Positions 35,243 to 44,111 are shown, numbered from the stretch's first letter. The stretch: 64,000 bases of DNA from Knoellia sinensis KCTC 19936 (GCF_000768705.1 NZ_AVPJ01000008.1:62001-126000); one strand, 5' to 3'. Notes: generated by a model from the letters alone, not told the origin. Translations and numbers: made by a program.

Positions 35243-35545
35243 TCACCTCTCGGGGCAGAACCGAAGAGCGACCCTTACACGGTCGCCCACCTGCATCCGC
35301 TCCACGAGGGCGAGCATCTCTGCCCGCTCGTCGGGGGCGAGCGGCTGCTCGTCCTCGCTCAGCACGTCCGCCATCTGTTCGAGGGCGAGCCCGAGTTCGT
35401 TTGCGTCGATGGACTCGGCGATCAGAGTGATGTCTTTCCCCGGGAGCCGATCGTCCAGGCGGACGAGAAGGCCGTGCAGTTGCCCGGCGATCTCCTCGTA
35501 GTACGCACGATCCACCCGGTGATAGTGCCAGACCAAACGACTCAC
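35243..35545 (-). CDS. MafI-family-like immunity protein
   Basis: A 100-residue acidic protein. The core, RLPGKDITLIAESIDANELG then ALEQMADVLSEDEQPLAP and a C-terminal helix EMLALVERMQVGDRVRV, matches the pattern of MafI-type immunity proteins, in which a short Glu-rich helix ('id..E..lAL..ladwl.E...pl') is diagnostic. MafI neutralises secreted MafB-type polymorphic toxins. No toxin gene is visible nearby, so this would be an orphan immunity gene. It lies 18 nt downstream of the next gene and is probably co-transcribed with it. Confidence 0.65.
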   Translation of the reverse strand: MSRLVWHYHRVDRAYYEEIAGQLHGLLVRLDDRLPGKDITLIAESIDANELGLALEQMADVLSEDEQPLAPDERAEMLALVERMQVGDRVRVALRFCPER

Positions 35546-35563
35546 AGGCCGCGTTCCGCGTGG

Positions 35564-36070
35564 TCATGGCGATGAGCCGTCGCGGCTCCACCTGAGCGCG
35601 ACATGGCTTCGCACGGTGTCACGCATTTCCTGCTCGACCGCAGCGCGTGCCTGTGGTGTGGTCTCGTGATCCCTCCGGTCCAGCATCGTGACCAGTGCCC
35701 GGTCCAACGGCCCTTGGTCGTTCCACGTCGGGATCTGAACGTAGAAGAGTCCCTCGAAGTTGTGGAGGGGCAGGCCCAGATAGCCGAAGGCCCGCAGGAG
35801 GACCTGATACTCGTTCTGCTCGTCATCGGGTTGTGGCACGTCGATGCCGTGCTCTGCGAGCATCTCGCGGACGGGCTGCTCAGCATCGCTGACCCAGGAA
35901 TCACGGGCCAGCGTGGCGACCGCGACCGTACCTGCTCCTTCCACACCTGAGGCCACCATGTCCTCGGCGAGCCCCACGGCCATGTCCACGTCCAGCCCCG
36001 TCGGCAGAATGAAGTCAACCGCCACTCGGTGGAGGCGATCCTCGAAGGCGGTGGTCGCGTTGGCGCTCAC
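35564..36070 (-). CDS. Unassigned acidic protein upstream of the MafI-like gene
   Basis: A 168-residue acidic, mainly helical protein (GLDVDMAVGLAEDMVASGVE; ALVTMLDRRDHETTPQARAA). I do not recognise the family. GTG at 36070 has CAGGAT 6 nt upstream. Co-oriented with the MafI-like gene, it may be another immunity protein or part of the same response unit (inference). Confidence 0.62.
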   Translation of the reverse strand: MSANATTAFEDRLHRVAVDFILPTGLDVDMAVGLAEDMVASGVEGAGTVAVATLARDSWVSDAEQPVREMLAEHGIDVPQPDDEQNEYQVLLRAFGYLGLPLHNFEGLFYVQIPTWNDQGPLDRALVTMLDRRDHETTPQARAAVEQEMRDTVRSHVALRWSRDGSSP

Positions 36071-36164
36071 AGCGGGATCCTGTCATCCGAACGCACTCAT
36101 TAGCCTCGATCCGCATCGTGCCGATGAGAGCGCGCTCCCAGCGTGCTGACTACTCTTCGCAGAC

Positions 36165-36380
36165 ATGACGGCGACTCAGTGCCCACGGTGCGGTCAGGGC
36201 TCAGTCCAGCGGCACGTCTTCAAGGCAACAGGGAAATACATCCGGGTCTGTGACGAGTGTGAGGCTGTCTGGCCCGACGATGGAGTCCTCGATCCACATG
36301 GCTTCGAGGACTTCGAAGCGTTCGCGAGCCAGCGAGGCGGCGCTGGAAGGTGGGACGAGTTGTCCCCGGCCAAGCACTGA
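36165..36380 (+). CDS. Small zinc-ribbon protein
   Basis: A 71-residue protein with two CxxC knuckles, CPRCG (residues 6-10) and CDECEAVW (29-36), that should bind one zinc ion. The rest is acidic (PDDGVLDPHGFEDFEAFA). TACTCT lies 8 nt upstream of the ATG. Small zinc-ribbon proteins of this type often travel with immunity cassettes; function unknown. Confidence 0.7.
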   Translation: MTATQCPRCGQGSVQRHVFKATGKYIRVCDECEAVWPDDGVLDPHGFEDFEAFASQRGGAGRWDELSPAKH

Positions 36381-36839
36381 CCCAACGTCCGATCATGCCG
36401 CGTTGAGCGTTCAGTTCGCCGATCGTGGAGTGCGTCGACCGCGCAGCCCTGGTGGGCCGTGGCCTCGGCCGGGCGCTGGTCGACGACCTGGTGGGCTGTC
36501 CGCGCCCGCTGGGACGGCTGGCCATCCGGCGTGCGTCGTGGCTCGGCCGCGGCGTCTGGCAGACGGCCTGTTCCACAGCCGTTGCTGACCGTGCCTGAAC
36601 CCGCGAGGAGCTCGGCGGCTCGACGAGCGCGATGGCACATCGAAGTTCTGGTCGAGCGCGAGATCCTGGTGCCGCACGGCCAGAAGCGCGCAACGCGACC
36701 CACCGGGCACTGGGACGTGTGATGCGTGTGCTGGACCGGGCCTGACGGCGGTTGAGGACGTGGCTGACTATCCACGAAAAACGCAACAATCGTGCTTACG
36801 AATTGTGTTTTTGGTGTTTGGAGTGAGACACTGGTCGAC
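36381..36839. other. Gene-poor stretch with possible remnants and an AT-rich promoter dyad
   Basis: No convincing gene. Reading frames here are open but show no family, and fragments such as GRGLGRALVDDL are too short to identify. At 36777-36812 an AT-rich imperfect dyad (AAAACGCAACAAT...AATTGTGTTTT) precedes the HTH gene and looks like its operator. The rest could be decayed mobile or island DNA. Confidence 0.45.
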
Positions 36840-37355
36840 ATGTCGCCCATGACTGACACCCGCACCGAGCAGTTGCTCACCACCGGTGAAGCGGCCAAGC
36901 TCTTGGGTTCGTCGCGCCAGCACGTGGTCAACCTGTGCGAGTCGGGCGACCTGCCGTTCCTGACCGTCGGCAAGCACCGCCGCCTGCGCCGCGAGGATGT
37001 GGAGGAGGCGCGAGCGCGCACTACCCGCTCGAACCGCGCGGATCGGCGCAGTCGATGGCTGAACATCGCGGTCGCGGGCGAGCTCGTGCGAGACCCGGAC
37101 GCCGTGCTGGAGCGCGCACGCACGAACCTCGCGCTGCTCCAGAGCCGGCACCCCCGAGGCCGTGGCGCGATGTGGCTGAGCGAGTGGGAGAAGCTGCTCA
37201 ACGGCCCGATCGAGGACGTCCTCGACGTGCTCACCTCGCAGACCCCGCGGTCGCGCGAGCTACGTGCGAACTCTCCATTCGCAGGTGTGCTAAGCAGCGA
37301 GGCGCGCGAGCAGGCGCTGCTCGCGTTCCAGACCCACCGGCACTCCCGGGTCTGA
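36840..37355 (+). CDS. Excisionase-type HTH protein, likely antitoxin of a nucleotidyltransferase pair
   Basis: A 171-residue protein with an N-terminal HTH_17/excisionase-fold domain (TTGEAAKLLGSSRQHVVNLC, then FLTVGKHRRLRREDV) and a helical C-terminal domain (SEWEKLLNGPIEDVLDVLTS). This arrangement matches HTH proteins encoded immediately before AbiEii/DUF6036-type nucleotidyltransferase toxins. GACACT is 7 nt upstream of the ATG, and an AT-rich dyad upstream suggests autoregulation. Its TGA overlaps the next ATG (TGATG). Confidence 0.75.
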   Translation: MSPMTDTRTEQLLTTGEAAKLLGSSRQHVVNLCESGDLPFLTVGKHRRLRREDVEEARARTTRSNRADRRSRWLNIAVAGELVRDPDAVLERARTNLALLQSRHPRGRGAMWLSEWEKLLNGPIEDVLDVLTSQTPRSRELRANSPFAGVLSSEAREQALLAFQTHRHSRV

Positions 37356-37639
37356 TGAAGCGCGATCAGCTGGCCCACATCCTGCGCGCTGCGGCTCGCA
37401 TCGCCAACGACGACGAGGTCATCGTGATCGGCAGCCAGGCGATCCTGGGGTCGTTCGACGAGGACGACCTGCCCGAGCCGGCCTACTTCTTCCTCAACAC
37501 GTGGGGTGTCGGCGGCATCGCCAGCTGCCAGCCCCTCGCCCACGTCATCGGTGGCCCGGCGAGCGATCCGCGTGCCGCTGCACGCCACGCCGTCGACATC
37601 GTCCTCGACGGGATGCGCACACCCCACACCACCGCCTGA
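37355..37639 (+). pseudogene. Chimeric remnant: nucleotidyltransferase N-terminus joined to a TetR-like C-terminus
   Basis: The first 41 or so residues (KRDQLAHILRAAARIANDDE, then EVIVIGSQAILGSFDED) match the N-terminus of DUF6036/AbiEii-type nucleotidyltransferases. The expected catalytic continuation (a D-x-D segment) is missing. From about 37480 the frame continues into a sequence ending RAAARHAVDIVLDGMR, which resembles the last helix of TetR regulators. The 94-residue product thus looks like a deletion junction, leaving the HTH antitoxin without a complete toxin and a TetR gene without its DNA-binding part. A hairpin at 37642-37660 follows. Confidence 0.65.
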
Positions 37640-37641
37640 CT

Positions 37642-37660
37642 CTGGGCTGATCCAGCCCAG
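37642..37660 (+). terminator. Short hairpin before the LytTR gene
   Basis: CTGGGCT (37642-37648), GATCC loop, AGCCCAG (37654-37660). It sits just after the truncated gene and 11 nt before the LytTR -10 box. Confidence 0.5.
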
Positions 37661-37683
37661 CATCGGTGGTTATCCTCGACCTC

Positions 37684-38484
37684 ATGGCCAATGTCGGCTC
37701 CCTGCGTGCCCTCGTCGTCGACGACGAACTCCCCGCCCTCTCCGAAGTCCGCTACCTGCTGCACTCCGATGACCGGATCGGCGAGGTCCTGACGGCGACG
37801 AACGGCACCGAAGCCCTGCAGATGCTGGAGGACCACGACGTCGACGTCATCTTCAGCGACATCTCGATGCCGGGGCTGGATGGCATGGCCTTGGGGCGAG
37901 TGCTGGCGCGCTTCGTGGACCCGCCACAGCTGGTCTTCGTCACCGCTCACGATCAGCACGCGGTCGACGCATTCGCCCTCGACGCAACGGATTACGTCAT
38001 GAAGCCCGTGCGCAGCGAGCGTCTCGCCGAAGCCGTCCGTCGCGTCGTGGCCAAGCAGGACGAGGCCGGTATGCCGTCCGCCCCCGTTGCCGAGTCCGGC
38101 TCAGCTTCCGGTGGGGGTGCCTCTTCGAACGGCGCGCCGGTCGAGGACGAGACGATCCCGGTGGAGTTGGGCGGGGTCACGCGCTTCGTCTCCCGCTCGC
38201 AGATCCGGTGGGTGGAGGCGTCGGGCGACTATGCGCGACTGCACACTGAGGGCGGCAGCCACCTGGTGCGCGTGCCCTTGGCATCGCTCGAGGAGCGTTG
38301 GGGCACAGCCGGATTCGTCCGCATCCACCGTTCCACCCTGGTCGCACTCCCACACGTCACCGAGGTCCGCATGGACCACGGGAGGTGCTCGGTCGTCATC
38401 GGTGACGTGGAGTTGCAGGTGAGCAGACGGCATACCAAGGAATTGAGGGACGTCCTCCTGAGGCGACCCGGCAGCGGAAGCTGA
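37684..38484 (+). CDS. LytTR-family response regulator
   Basis: DNA-binding response regulator of 266 residues. The receiver domain (1-125) has the acidic pair VVDDE, the phospho-acceptor Asp in IFSDISMPGLDG, the Thr/Lys switch (FVTAHD; VMKPV). After a Gly/Ser-rich linker the LytTR domain (about 160-262) shows RFVSRSQIRWVEASGDYARL and FVRIHRSTLVALPHV. TATCCT lies 7 nt upstream of the ATG (leaderless). It is coupled (TGATG) to a small membrane protein and a symporter gene, so it probably controls solute uptake. The kinase at 13.3 kb is the only LytS-type sensor in the window. Confidence 0.92.
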   Translation: MANVGSLRALVVDDELPALSEVRYLLHSDDRIGEVLTATNGTEALQMLEDHDVDVIFSDISMPGLDGMALGRVLARFVDPPQLVFVTAHDQHAVDAFALDATDYVMKPVRSERLAEAVRRVVAKQDEAGMPSAPVAESGSASGGGASSNGAPVEDETIPVELGGVTRFVSRSQIRWVEASGDYARLHTEGGSHLVRVPLASLEERWGTAGFVRIHRSTLVALPHVTEVRMDHGRCSVVIGDVELQVSRRHTKELRDVLLRRPGSGS

Positions 38485-38879
38485 TGGCGCCCGAGCGGTC
38501 CGGGGTGCCTGCGCGGGTGCGGGTGACGAGTTCGCGGCGTGGGGCGATGCCGGCGCGGACGCGGGCGCTGGCGACGGACATCGACGAGCAGACGGGGATC
38601 GGCGACGTCTATCTCGAGGGGCTGCGGCGGGCGCAGTTGCGGCTCGCCCTGACGGTGCTGGCGCTCATGGCTGCGGCGATCGGCGGGTTCCCGGTGCTGC
38701 TCGCGCTCATCCCGACGACACGGACGATGACCGTGGCAGGGATTCCGTTGCCGTGGCTCGTGCTCGGGGTGCTCGTCTATCCGGCGGCGTGGCTGCTCGC
38801 GCGGGGGTATGTGCGGCAGGCGGAGCGGTTCGAGGCGGAGTTCGCGGCGATCGTCGAGGCGGGGCGCGACGATGGCTGA
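38484..38879 (+). CDS. Small two-TM membrane protein, symporter companion
   Basis: A 131-residue protein with a basic N-terminus and two TM helices (LTVLALMAAAIGGFPVLLAL; LVLGVLVYPAAWLLARGYV), then the amphipathic tail RQAERFEAEFAAIVEAGRDD. Its position and topology match DUF485-like proteins encoded before ActP-type symporters (YjcH of E. coli is the analogue). Start overlaps the LytTR stop codon, and its stop overlaps the symporter start by 8 nt. Confidence 0.75.
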   Translation: MAPERSGVPARVRVTSSRRGAMPARTRALATDIDEQTGIGDVYLEGLRRAQLRLALTVLALMAAAIGGFPVLLALIPTTRTMTVAGIPLPWLVLGVLVYPAAWLLARGYVRQAERFEAEFAAIVEAGRDDG

Positions 38880-40404
38880 CACGTTGTCGGTGCTCGCGAT
38901 CGCGCTGGTGTGCCTGACGACGGTGGTGGTCGGCGGTCTGGGGCTGCGGCTGTCGCGGCGGACGTCGGACTTCTATGTGGCCGGGCGGACGGTGTCGCCG
39001 CGGCTGAACGCGAGTGCGATCTCGGGCGAATACCTGTCTGCCGCTTCGTTTTTGGGTGTCGCCGGGCTGATCTATGGCCAGGGCGTGGACATGCTGTGGC
39101 TGCCGGTGGGCTACACGCTCGGGTATGTCGTGCTGCTCGTCATGGTGGCGGCGCCGATGCGGCGGTCGGGGGCGTATACGTTGCCCGACTTCGCCGAGGC
39201 GCGGCTCGGGTCAGTCGTGATGCGGCGGATCGCGGCGGTACTCGTCGTGGGCATCGGGTGGCTGTATCTCGTGCCGCAGTTCCAGGGTGCGGGGTTGGCG
39301 CTGGCGCTGGTGACGGGGGCGCCGCGGTGGGTGGGCGCTCTGATCGTGGCGGTCGTTGTGGCGGCGGCGGTGGGGGCCGGCGGGATGCGGTCGATCACGT
39401 TCGTGCAGGCGATGCAGTACTGGATCAAGTTGACGTGCTTGGCCGTGCCGGCATTCGTGCTGCTGGCGTTGTGGGCGCGGTCTGGGGGCGGGATGCCGGA
39501 GGTGTCGGCGTCGTGGGCGTTGCCCTTTGAGGGCGGGGGGTCGGACGAACACCCTTGGTATCGCACGGCATCGATGATGCTGGCGTTGTGTCTCGGGACG
39601 ATGGGGTTGCCGCACGTGTTGGTGCGCTACTACACGAATCCGGACGGGGTGGCGGCGCGGCGGACGACGGTTTCGGTCGTGGCGCTCTTGGGGATGTTCT
39701 ATCTGATTCCACCCGTGTATGCCGTCCTCGGCCGTCTGCACTTGCCGTCACTTCCCGAGGGGGTGAGTGCCGACACGCTTGTGTTGCGACTGCCCGGGTT
39801 TGTGGTGTCCGGACTGGGCGGGGATGTGTTGACGGCGATGGTCGCTGGTGGGGCTTTTGCTGCCCTGCTGTCGACGGCGTCGGGGCTGGCGATGTCGGTG
39901 ACGGGCGTGCTGCACCAGGAGTTCCTGAGGCCGCGGCTGACTCGGTTGACTGGTGGGGATGCGTTCGGGTTTGGCGGGTTCCGGCTGGCTGCCGTGGCGG
40001 CCGTGGTGGTGCCGTTCTTCGTGGCCTTCTTCGTCGAGCAGGTGGGGATCGCGACGACTGTGGGGTTTGCGTTCTCGTTGGCTGCGGCGACGTTTGCGCC
40101 GCTGCTGATACTCGGGGTGTGGTGGCGGCGGTTGTCGCGGGCGGGTGCCGTGGCGGGGCTCGTGGTGGGGGCTGTGGCGGCGACGTCAGCGGCGCTGACT
40201 GTGTTTGTGGCTGGGCCTTTGGAGGGGTGGCCGGGGGCGTTGCTGGCGAATCCGGCGGCGTGGTGCACACCCCTAGCCTTCGCCACGATGGTGATCGTGT
40301 CCCTGGCGACGCCGGCATCAATCCCCCGCGACACCGCGCGCCTGATGGTCCGTCTCCACACCCCCGAGCAAGTTCACCTAGCCAGATCCCGCGTCCCCGA
40401 CTAG
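38872..40404 (+). CDS. Sodium:solute (acetate-type) symporter
   Basis: SSS-family transporter of 510 residues with about 13 TM helices, using Na+ or H+ to import a small carboxylate such as acetate or pyruvate. The family signature regions SGEYLSAASFLGVAGLIYGQG, GGGMRSIT-like AGGMRSITFVQAMQYW and AGGAFAALLSTASGLAMSVT are present, and LGTMGLPHVLVRYYTNPDG is typical of ActP/MctC. The upstream LytTR regulator and small membrane protein complete the usual regulated uptake unit. Substrate not proven. Confidence 0.9.
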   Translation: MADTLSVLAIALVCLTTVVVGGLGLRLSRRTSDFYVAGRTVSPRLNASAISGEYLSAASFLGVAGLIYGQGVDMLWLPVGYTLGYVVLLVMVAAPMRRSGAYTLPDFAEARLGSVVMRRIAAVLVVGIGWLYLVPQFQGAGLALALVTGAPRWVGALIVAVVVAAAVGAGGMRSITFVQAMQYWIKLTCLAVPAFVLLALWARSGGGMPEVSASWALPFEGGGSDEHPWYRTASMMLALCLGTMGLPHVLVRYYTNPDGVAARRTTVSVVALLGMFYLIPPVYAVLGRLHLPSLPEGVSADTLVLRLPGFVVSGLGGDVLTAMVAGGAFAALLSTASGLAMSVTGVLHQEFLRPRLTRLTGGDAFGFGGFRLAAVAAVVVPFFVAFFVEQVGIATTVGFAFSLAAATFAPLLILGVWWRRLSRAGAVAGLVVGAVAATSAALTVFVAGPLEGWPGALLANPAAWCTPLAFATMVIVSLATPASIPRDTARLMVRLHTPEQVHLARSRVPD

Positions 40405-40561
40405 AAGTGCTTGCCTGTCGTCCGTTGGCAAACAGGCCACGGACGCGAGTGACTCTCAGCCAGTGCGCACGCAGCCCGGTTCCCGACTCACCGCACATGC
40501 ACTGAGCCCCTGTCGGCGATCGTGACTAGGCTCCCGCTGAACCTTCAACAGATTGGCAACC

Positions 40562-43465
40562 ATGACCAGCCAACGGCTCCTCAGTGACGTTGTCGCGGCA
40601 CTTGGGTACCGCGACTCCACCGGATACGTCGAGCGCACACATGAGCCTGGTTCACGTGACTTCATATGGAGAGACCTTCAAGAGAAGTGCGGGATTGACT
40701 CGGCCTACTTCCAAGGCGCCATTCCGGTGGTCGCCTTCACTGCCGCAGAGTCACGTTCTGCGGCACTCCTCACTCAGCGGCGCCTATGGAACTACGGGCG
40801 GGTTCCGGTCTTGCTTGCGGCCACCCCCAATGAGGTCCTCGCCCTCAGTTGCAACACCGTAGCCACGGATCAGAATGCTGAGTCTGCTCTTATGGGCCGA
40901 GCCGAAAGCGGCCAGGAACTTGCCCGCGTCCTGCGCGATTTCACTCGATACAGCGTGGAGACCGGGAGGTTGACTGAACGTCACGAGAGTCGCCTCGACA
41001 GACGGAACCGGGTGGACGCCTCCCTTCTTCGGAATCTGAAACAGCTCAAGGCGCGGCTGCTTCGTTCCGGAGTCACTGAGACCGAAATCGAGCCTCTCCT
41101 GGGAAGCTCCATCTTTGTTCGCTATCTTGAGGATCGGGATATTCTTCGCGCAGAAGACCTCGCGGATCTTGGGCAGCCTGGGTCGTTGGTATCGGCGTTT
41201 GACAGCGGCTGGGAGGTTTCCGCTTCGTTCTTCAACGCAATGGCCGATCACTTTAACGGAGATGTCTTTCAACGAACTGTATCGACAGGACCAATTCCGC
41301 AAGGAGCACTGGACGTTCTCAGCGACTTTTTTCGAGCCACCGACCTGGAATCGGGCCAGCACTCCTTATGGCCATACGACTTTGGAATAATTCCACCAGA
41401 ACTCATCAGTTCAATATATGAACAGCTTCTCATCGAGAAACAGAAAACTGACGCTGCATACTATACGCCTCGACACGTAGTGGATATCGTCCTAGATGAG
41501 GTCCTCACCCCTGAGACTCTCGTGGACGGGGAGGAAATCAGGATACTGGACCCAGCGTGCGGCTCGGGGATATTTCTCACTGAAGCATTCCGGCGGCTTG
41601 TGTACTACCGATCAGTGGGTCGAGAACGTGCACCCACTTTCGCGAGCCTCTCGCGTATGCTCAGCGAGTCGATCTTCGGCATTGACCGCAACGATGACGC
41701 CGTCGGAGTTACGGCGTTCGGCCTGTACTTAGCCCTGCTTGAGCACGTCGATCCGCGGACCATCTGGCTCACGGCGCGACTTCCAGAACTAATTGGAACA
41801 AACCTCGTGGTTTCTGATTTCTTCGAGGACAACCGCCTTGCAAACATTAAGTTCGATGTCATCGTGGGAAATCCGCCTTGGCAGAGTCGCTTGTCGAAGG
41901 CCTCTTCAGAGTACCTGCGGCGGGCTGGCCGGGTGGCACCCGACAAGCAAATCGCCGTCGCCTTCGTTTGGCGCGCAACGGAGATGCTCACCGATACTGG
42001 ATTCATAGGTTTCGTACTTCCGGCCAAGACAATTCTTCACAACAGAGTTGGGCCCGCGGATCGCTTCCGGCTTGAGTTCTTCTCAAAACTAGACGTCCAC
42101 ACCGTTATCGACCTTTCCCCATTGCGAAAGGAGCTTTTCGGAGCGGCGTCAAGCCCAGCCGCAATTGTAATATTCAGCCATGACACCAGAACTCCCGTTT
42201 CGAGTGACACACTTCTGCACGTTTCGCCCCGCCGCACACCTATTTCGCAGATTGTGGACGGGATTGTAATCCCCCAGCATAATATTCAGCAGATCTCACG
42301 TTCAGTGGCCGCCCAAGATCCCTCCATTTGGAAGACACTACTGTGGGGCAACACGGACGACGTCGCCCTGGTCCGCCATATGCGAGAGACCTTTATGTCT
42401 CTTACCGACACTGTCGAGCGCCGGAAGTGGCATCGTGGAGCGGGATATCAACTCGTCGGCGGTGACGAGAACGACGCCTCTCACCTCGTCGATCTTCCAC
42501 AAATCGCAACGGCGGACTTCCGTCCGATGGCTCTCCCGGTGAAGACCTCCGCACCTGTTACGGCACGCGTCATGCACCGACCTCGCGACACCGAAATCTA
42601 CTCAGGTCCGCATATATTGATGCGCAAGGGCTTCAAGGATTTTCCCGAAGCTTCGTTCATTCCATTCGACGCGGCTTTTACGGACGGGCTCTTCGCTATT
42701 GCGGCCGGTCCCGACGACAAGCAACTACTCCAGGCGATCGCCGGTGTGCTCAACTCGTCCGTGGCGCGATATTGGTTCCTCATGACTGCAAGTTCTTGGG
42801 GTGTTGAGAGGGAGCAGTTGCATTACCGCGAGTGGATGAGCCTCCCGGTGCCGGCCCTCCACAGGGAAGACGCCCGCGCCTTGGCCGAGATAGTTCAGAA
42901 TTCCTTGGCCGGCGCACCTGAGGAGTCTTGGCGCTCCCGTTTGGACGAAATTGTTGAAAGAGCGTATGGCCTCACAGAGCCCGAGCGGCAACTCCTCCGA
43001 GATGCACTCACCATCCGCTGGTCTGAACTTCATCAAGGATGGCGGTCCGAGGCGTATTCCCCGCCTGACAACGTGCACTACGCACGGTACGCGGAGTCGC
43101 TGAGCCACCAGTTGGAGTTGCTTGAGCTTGGACAGTGGAAGTGCTCAATGACAGAACGCTCGGCGGGATTTGTGATGCTCACCTGCGAGAATCGAGAGTC
43201 GGCAATATCAGCAAGTCAGGACGACGGGGCATTCTCGGTCACCCAGCTCCTGGGCGATATTTCTCAAACCCATAATGAGTGGCTCTCAACGGCGACGATC
43301 ATCGAACCTCAGGCGGTCGTGCTTGATGGAGTCTCTGTCCACCTCATAAAGCCCGATCGCTTGACGTGTTGGCCAATGAGTGCGACGAAGCGCGACGCCG
43401 CAGATGTGTTCGGCGCCCTCCTTACCGGCGACGTTGAAGACCGGGGGCGGGTTGACGATGCTTGA
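40562..43465 (+). CDS. Large N6-adenine DNA methyltransferase (Eco57I/type IIG-like)
   Basis: A 967-residue protein. An N-terminal module (about 1-150, with GAIPVVAFTAAESRSAALLT then RRLWNYGRVPVLLAATPNE) is followed by helices, then an N6-adenine methyltransferase core: motif I LDPACGSGIFL (near 328), motif IV VGNPPW (near 433) and a target-recognition-like C-terminal half. No PD-(D/E)XK motif was recognised within it, but the next gene, overlapping by 8 nt, has one. Codon use is clearly more AT-rich than flanking genes. TAGGCT at 40526-40531 gives a short leader to the ATG at 40562. Probable restriction-modification or related defence enzyme. Confidence 0.85.
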   Translation: MTSQRLLSDVVAALGYRDSTGYVERTHEPGSRDFIWRDLQEKCGIDSAYFQGAIPVVAFTAAESRSAALLTQRRLWNYGRVPVLLAATPNEVLALSCNTVATDQNAESALMGRAESGQELARVLRDFTRYSVETGRLTERHESRLDRRNRVDASLLRNLKQLKARLLRSGVTETEIEPLLGSSIFVRYLEDRDILRAEDLADLGQPGSLVSAFDSGWEVSASFFNAMADHFNGDVFQRTVSTGPIPQGALDVLSDFFRATDLESGQHSLWPYDFGIIPPELISSIYEQLLIEKQKTDAAYYTPRHVVDIVLDEVLTPETLVDGEEIRILDPACGSGIFLTEAFRRLVYYRSVGRERAPTFASLSRMLSESIFGIDRNDDAVGVTAFGLYLALLEHVDPRTIWLTARLPELIGTNLVVSDFFEDNRLANIKFDVIVGNPPWQSRLSKASSEYLRRAGRVAPDKQIAVAFVWRATEMLTDTGFIGFVLPAKTILHNRVGPADRFRLEFFSKLDVHTVIDLSPLRKELFGAASSPAAIVIFSHDTRTPVSSDTLLHVSPRRTPISQIVDGIVIPQHNIQQISRSVAAQDPSIWKTLLWGNTDDVALVRHMRETFMSLTDTVERRKWHRGAGYQLVGGDENDASHLVDLPQIATADFRPMALPVKTSAPVTARVMHRPRDTEIYSGPHILMRKGFKDFPEASFIPFDAAFTDGLFAIAAGPDDKQLLQAIAGVLNSSVARYWFLMTASSWGVEREQLHYREWMSLPVPALHREDARALAEIVQNSLAGAPEESWRSRLDEIVERAYGLTEPERQLLRDALTIRWSELHQGWRSEAYSPPDNVHYARYAESLSHQLELLELGQWKCSMTERSAGFVMLTCENRESAISASQDDGAFSVTQLLGDISQTHNEWLSTATIIEPQAVVLDGVSVHLIKPDRLTCWPMSATKRDAADVFGALLTGDVEDRGRVDDA

Positions 43466-44111
43466 CCGCGCACTAGATCGCGTTTCTGGCCGCGTCTCCA
43501 TAAGGATTCACGAGCGGGCAGTGCGGAGGCTCCCCGAGTTGGCTGTTGGTCTCATCGAAGCTGCGTTAGCGCGTTGGGAAGCGAATGATTGGCATACCTA
43601 CGATGAGTTGGAAGTCAACTGCACCGGCCAGTTGTATCGGTGGCTGCAGGAAGCGCGTCGAACCGAAGAACGATTCCACGTATTGGGGATACAGATCGAG
43701 CATGTGGTCCTGACCCCCGAGATGATGGAAGGGCTGACCTCGGTGGTGTCCGCTCAACGACCTGATCTCTATATCTCGGTTCAGGGAGGCGGAATTCACG
43801 TTGAGGCCAAAAGGTTGTTGAGCACGGGGCCATGGTGCCGTGATTATGTCAAGAAGGGCATGTCGAGGTTCGTGAGTTCCTCGTACGGCGCTGGTGAGGC
43901 GTTGGGGCTCATGATTGGATACGTCCAACAGCCAACCGGTCAGGACCTGCTCCCTCGAGTAAATGACTTTGTGAAGAGTCACCCGGCGATGGGTGCTACA
44001 CACCAACTACGAGGGCGCGCGCATGCACCCCGCGGGGCATGGCACGAGTCGACTCATGTTCGTGATTCCGACCTGCCCATCAATCTGGTTCACGTTTGGT
44101 TGACAATGTGA
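43458..44111 (+). CDS. PD-(D/E)XK nuclease-like partner of the methyltransferase
   Basis: A 217-residue protein. RPDLYISVQGGGIHVEAKRL (101-120) fits the PD-(D/E)XK pattern, with Pro102-Asp103, Glu116 and Lys118. Upstream, helices with Glu34 and a YDELEVNCTGQLYRWLQEA segment could supply the remaining active-site acid. Start overlaps the methyltransferase stop codon by 8 nt, so the two are co-translated. Predicted role: restriction endonuclease or effector nuclease of the pair. The motif is short, so the assignment rests on context as well. Confidence 0.65.
   Translation: MLDRALDRVSGRVSIRIHERAVRRLPELAVGLIEAALARWEANDWHTYDELEVNCTGQLYRWLQEARRTEERFHVLGIQIEHVVLTPEMMEGLTSVVSAQRPDLYISVQGGGIHVEAKRLLSTGPWCRDYVKKGMSRFVSSSYGAGEALGLMIGYVQQPTGQDLLPRVNDFVKSHPAMGATHQLRGRAHAPRGAWHESTHVRDSDLPINLVHVWLTM

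Noticed and set aside
36430-36560. GRGLGRALVDDL fragment as an acetyltransferase remnant
   Set aside because: Only 12 residues match the GNAT pattern and flanking frames do not continue it.
36459-36722. Short ORF before the HTH gene as a real gene or integrase fragment
   Set aside because: No family resemblance, no promoter or ribosome-binding signal, and composition typical of a shadow frame.
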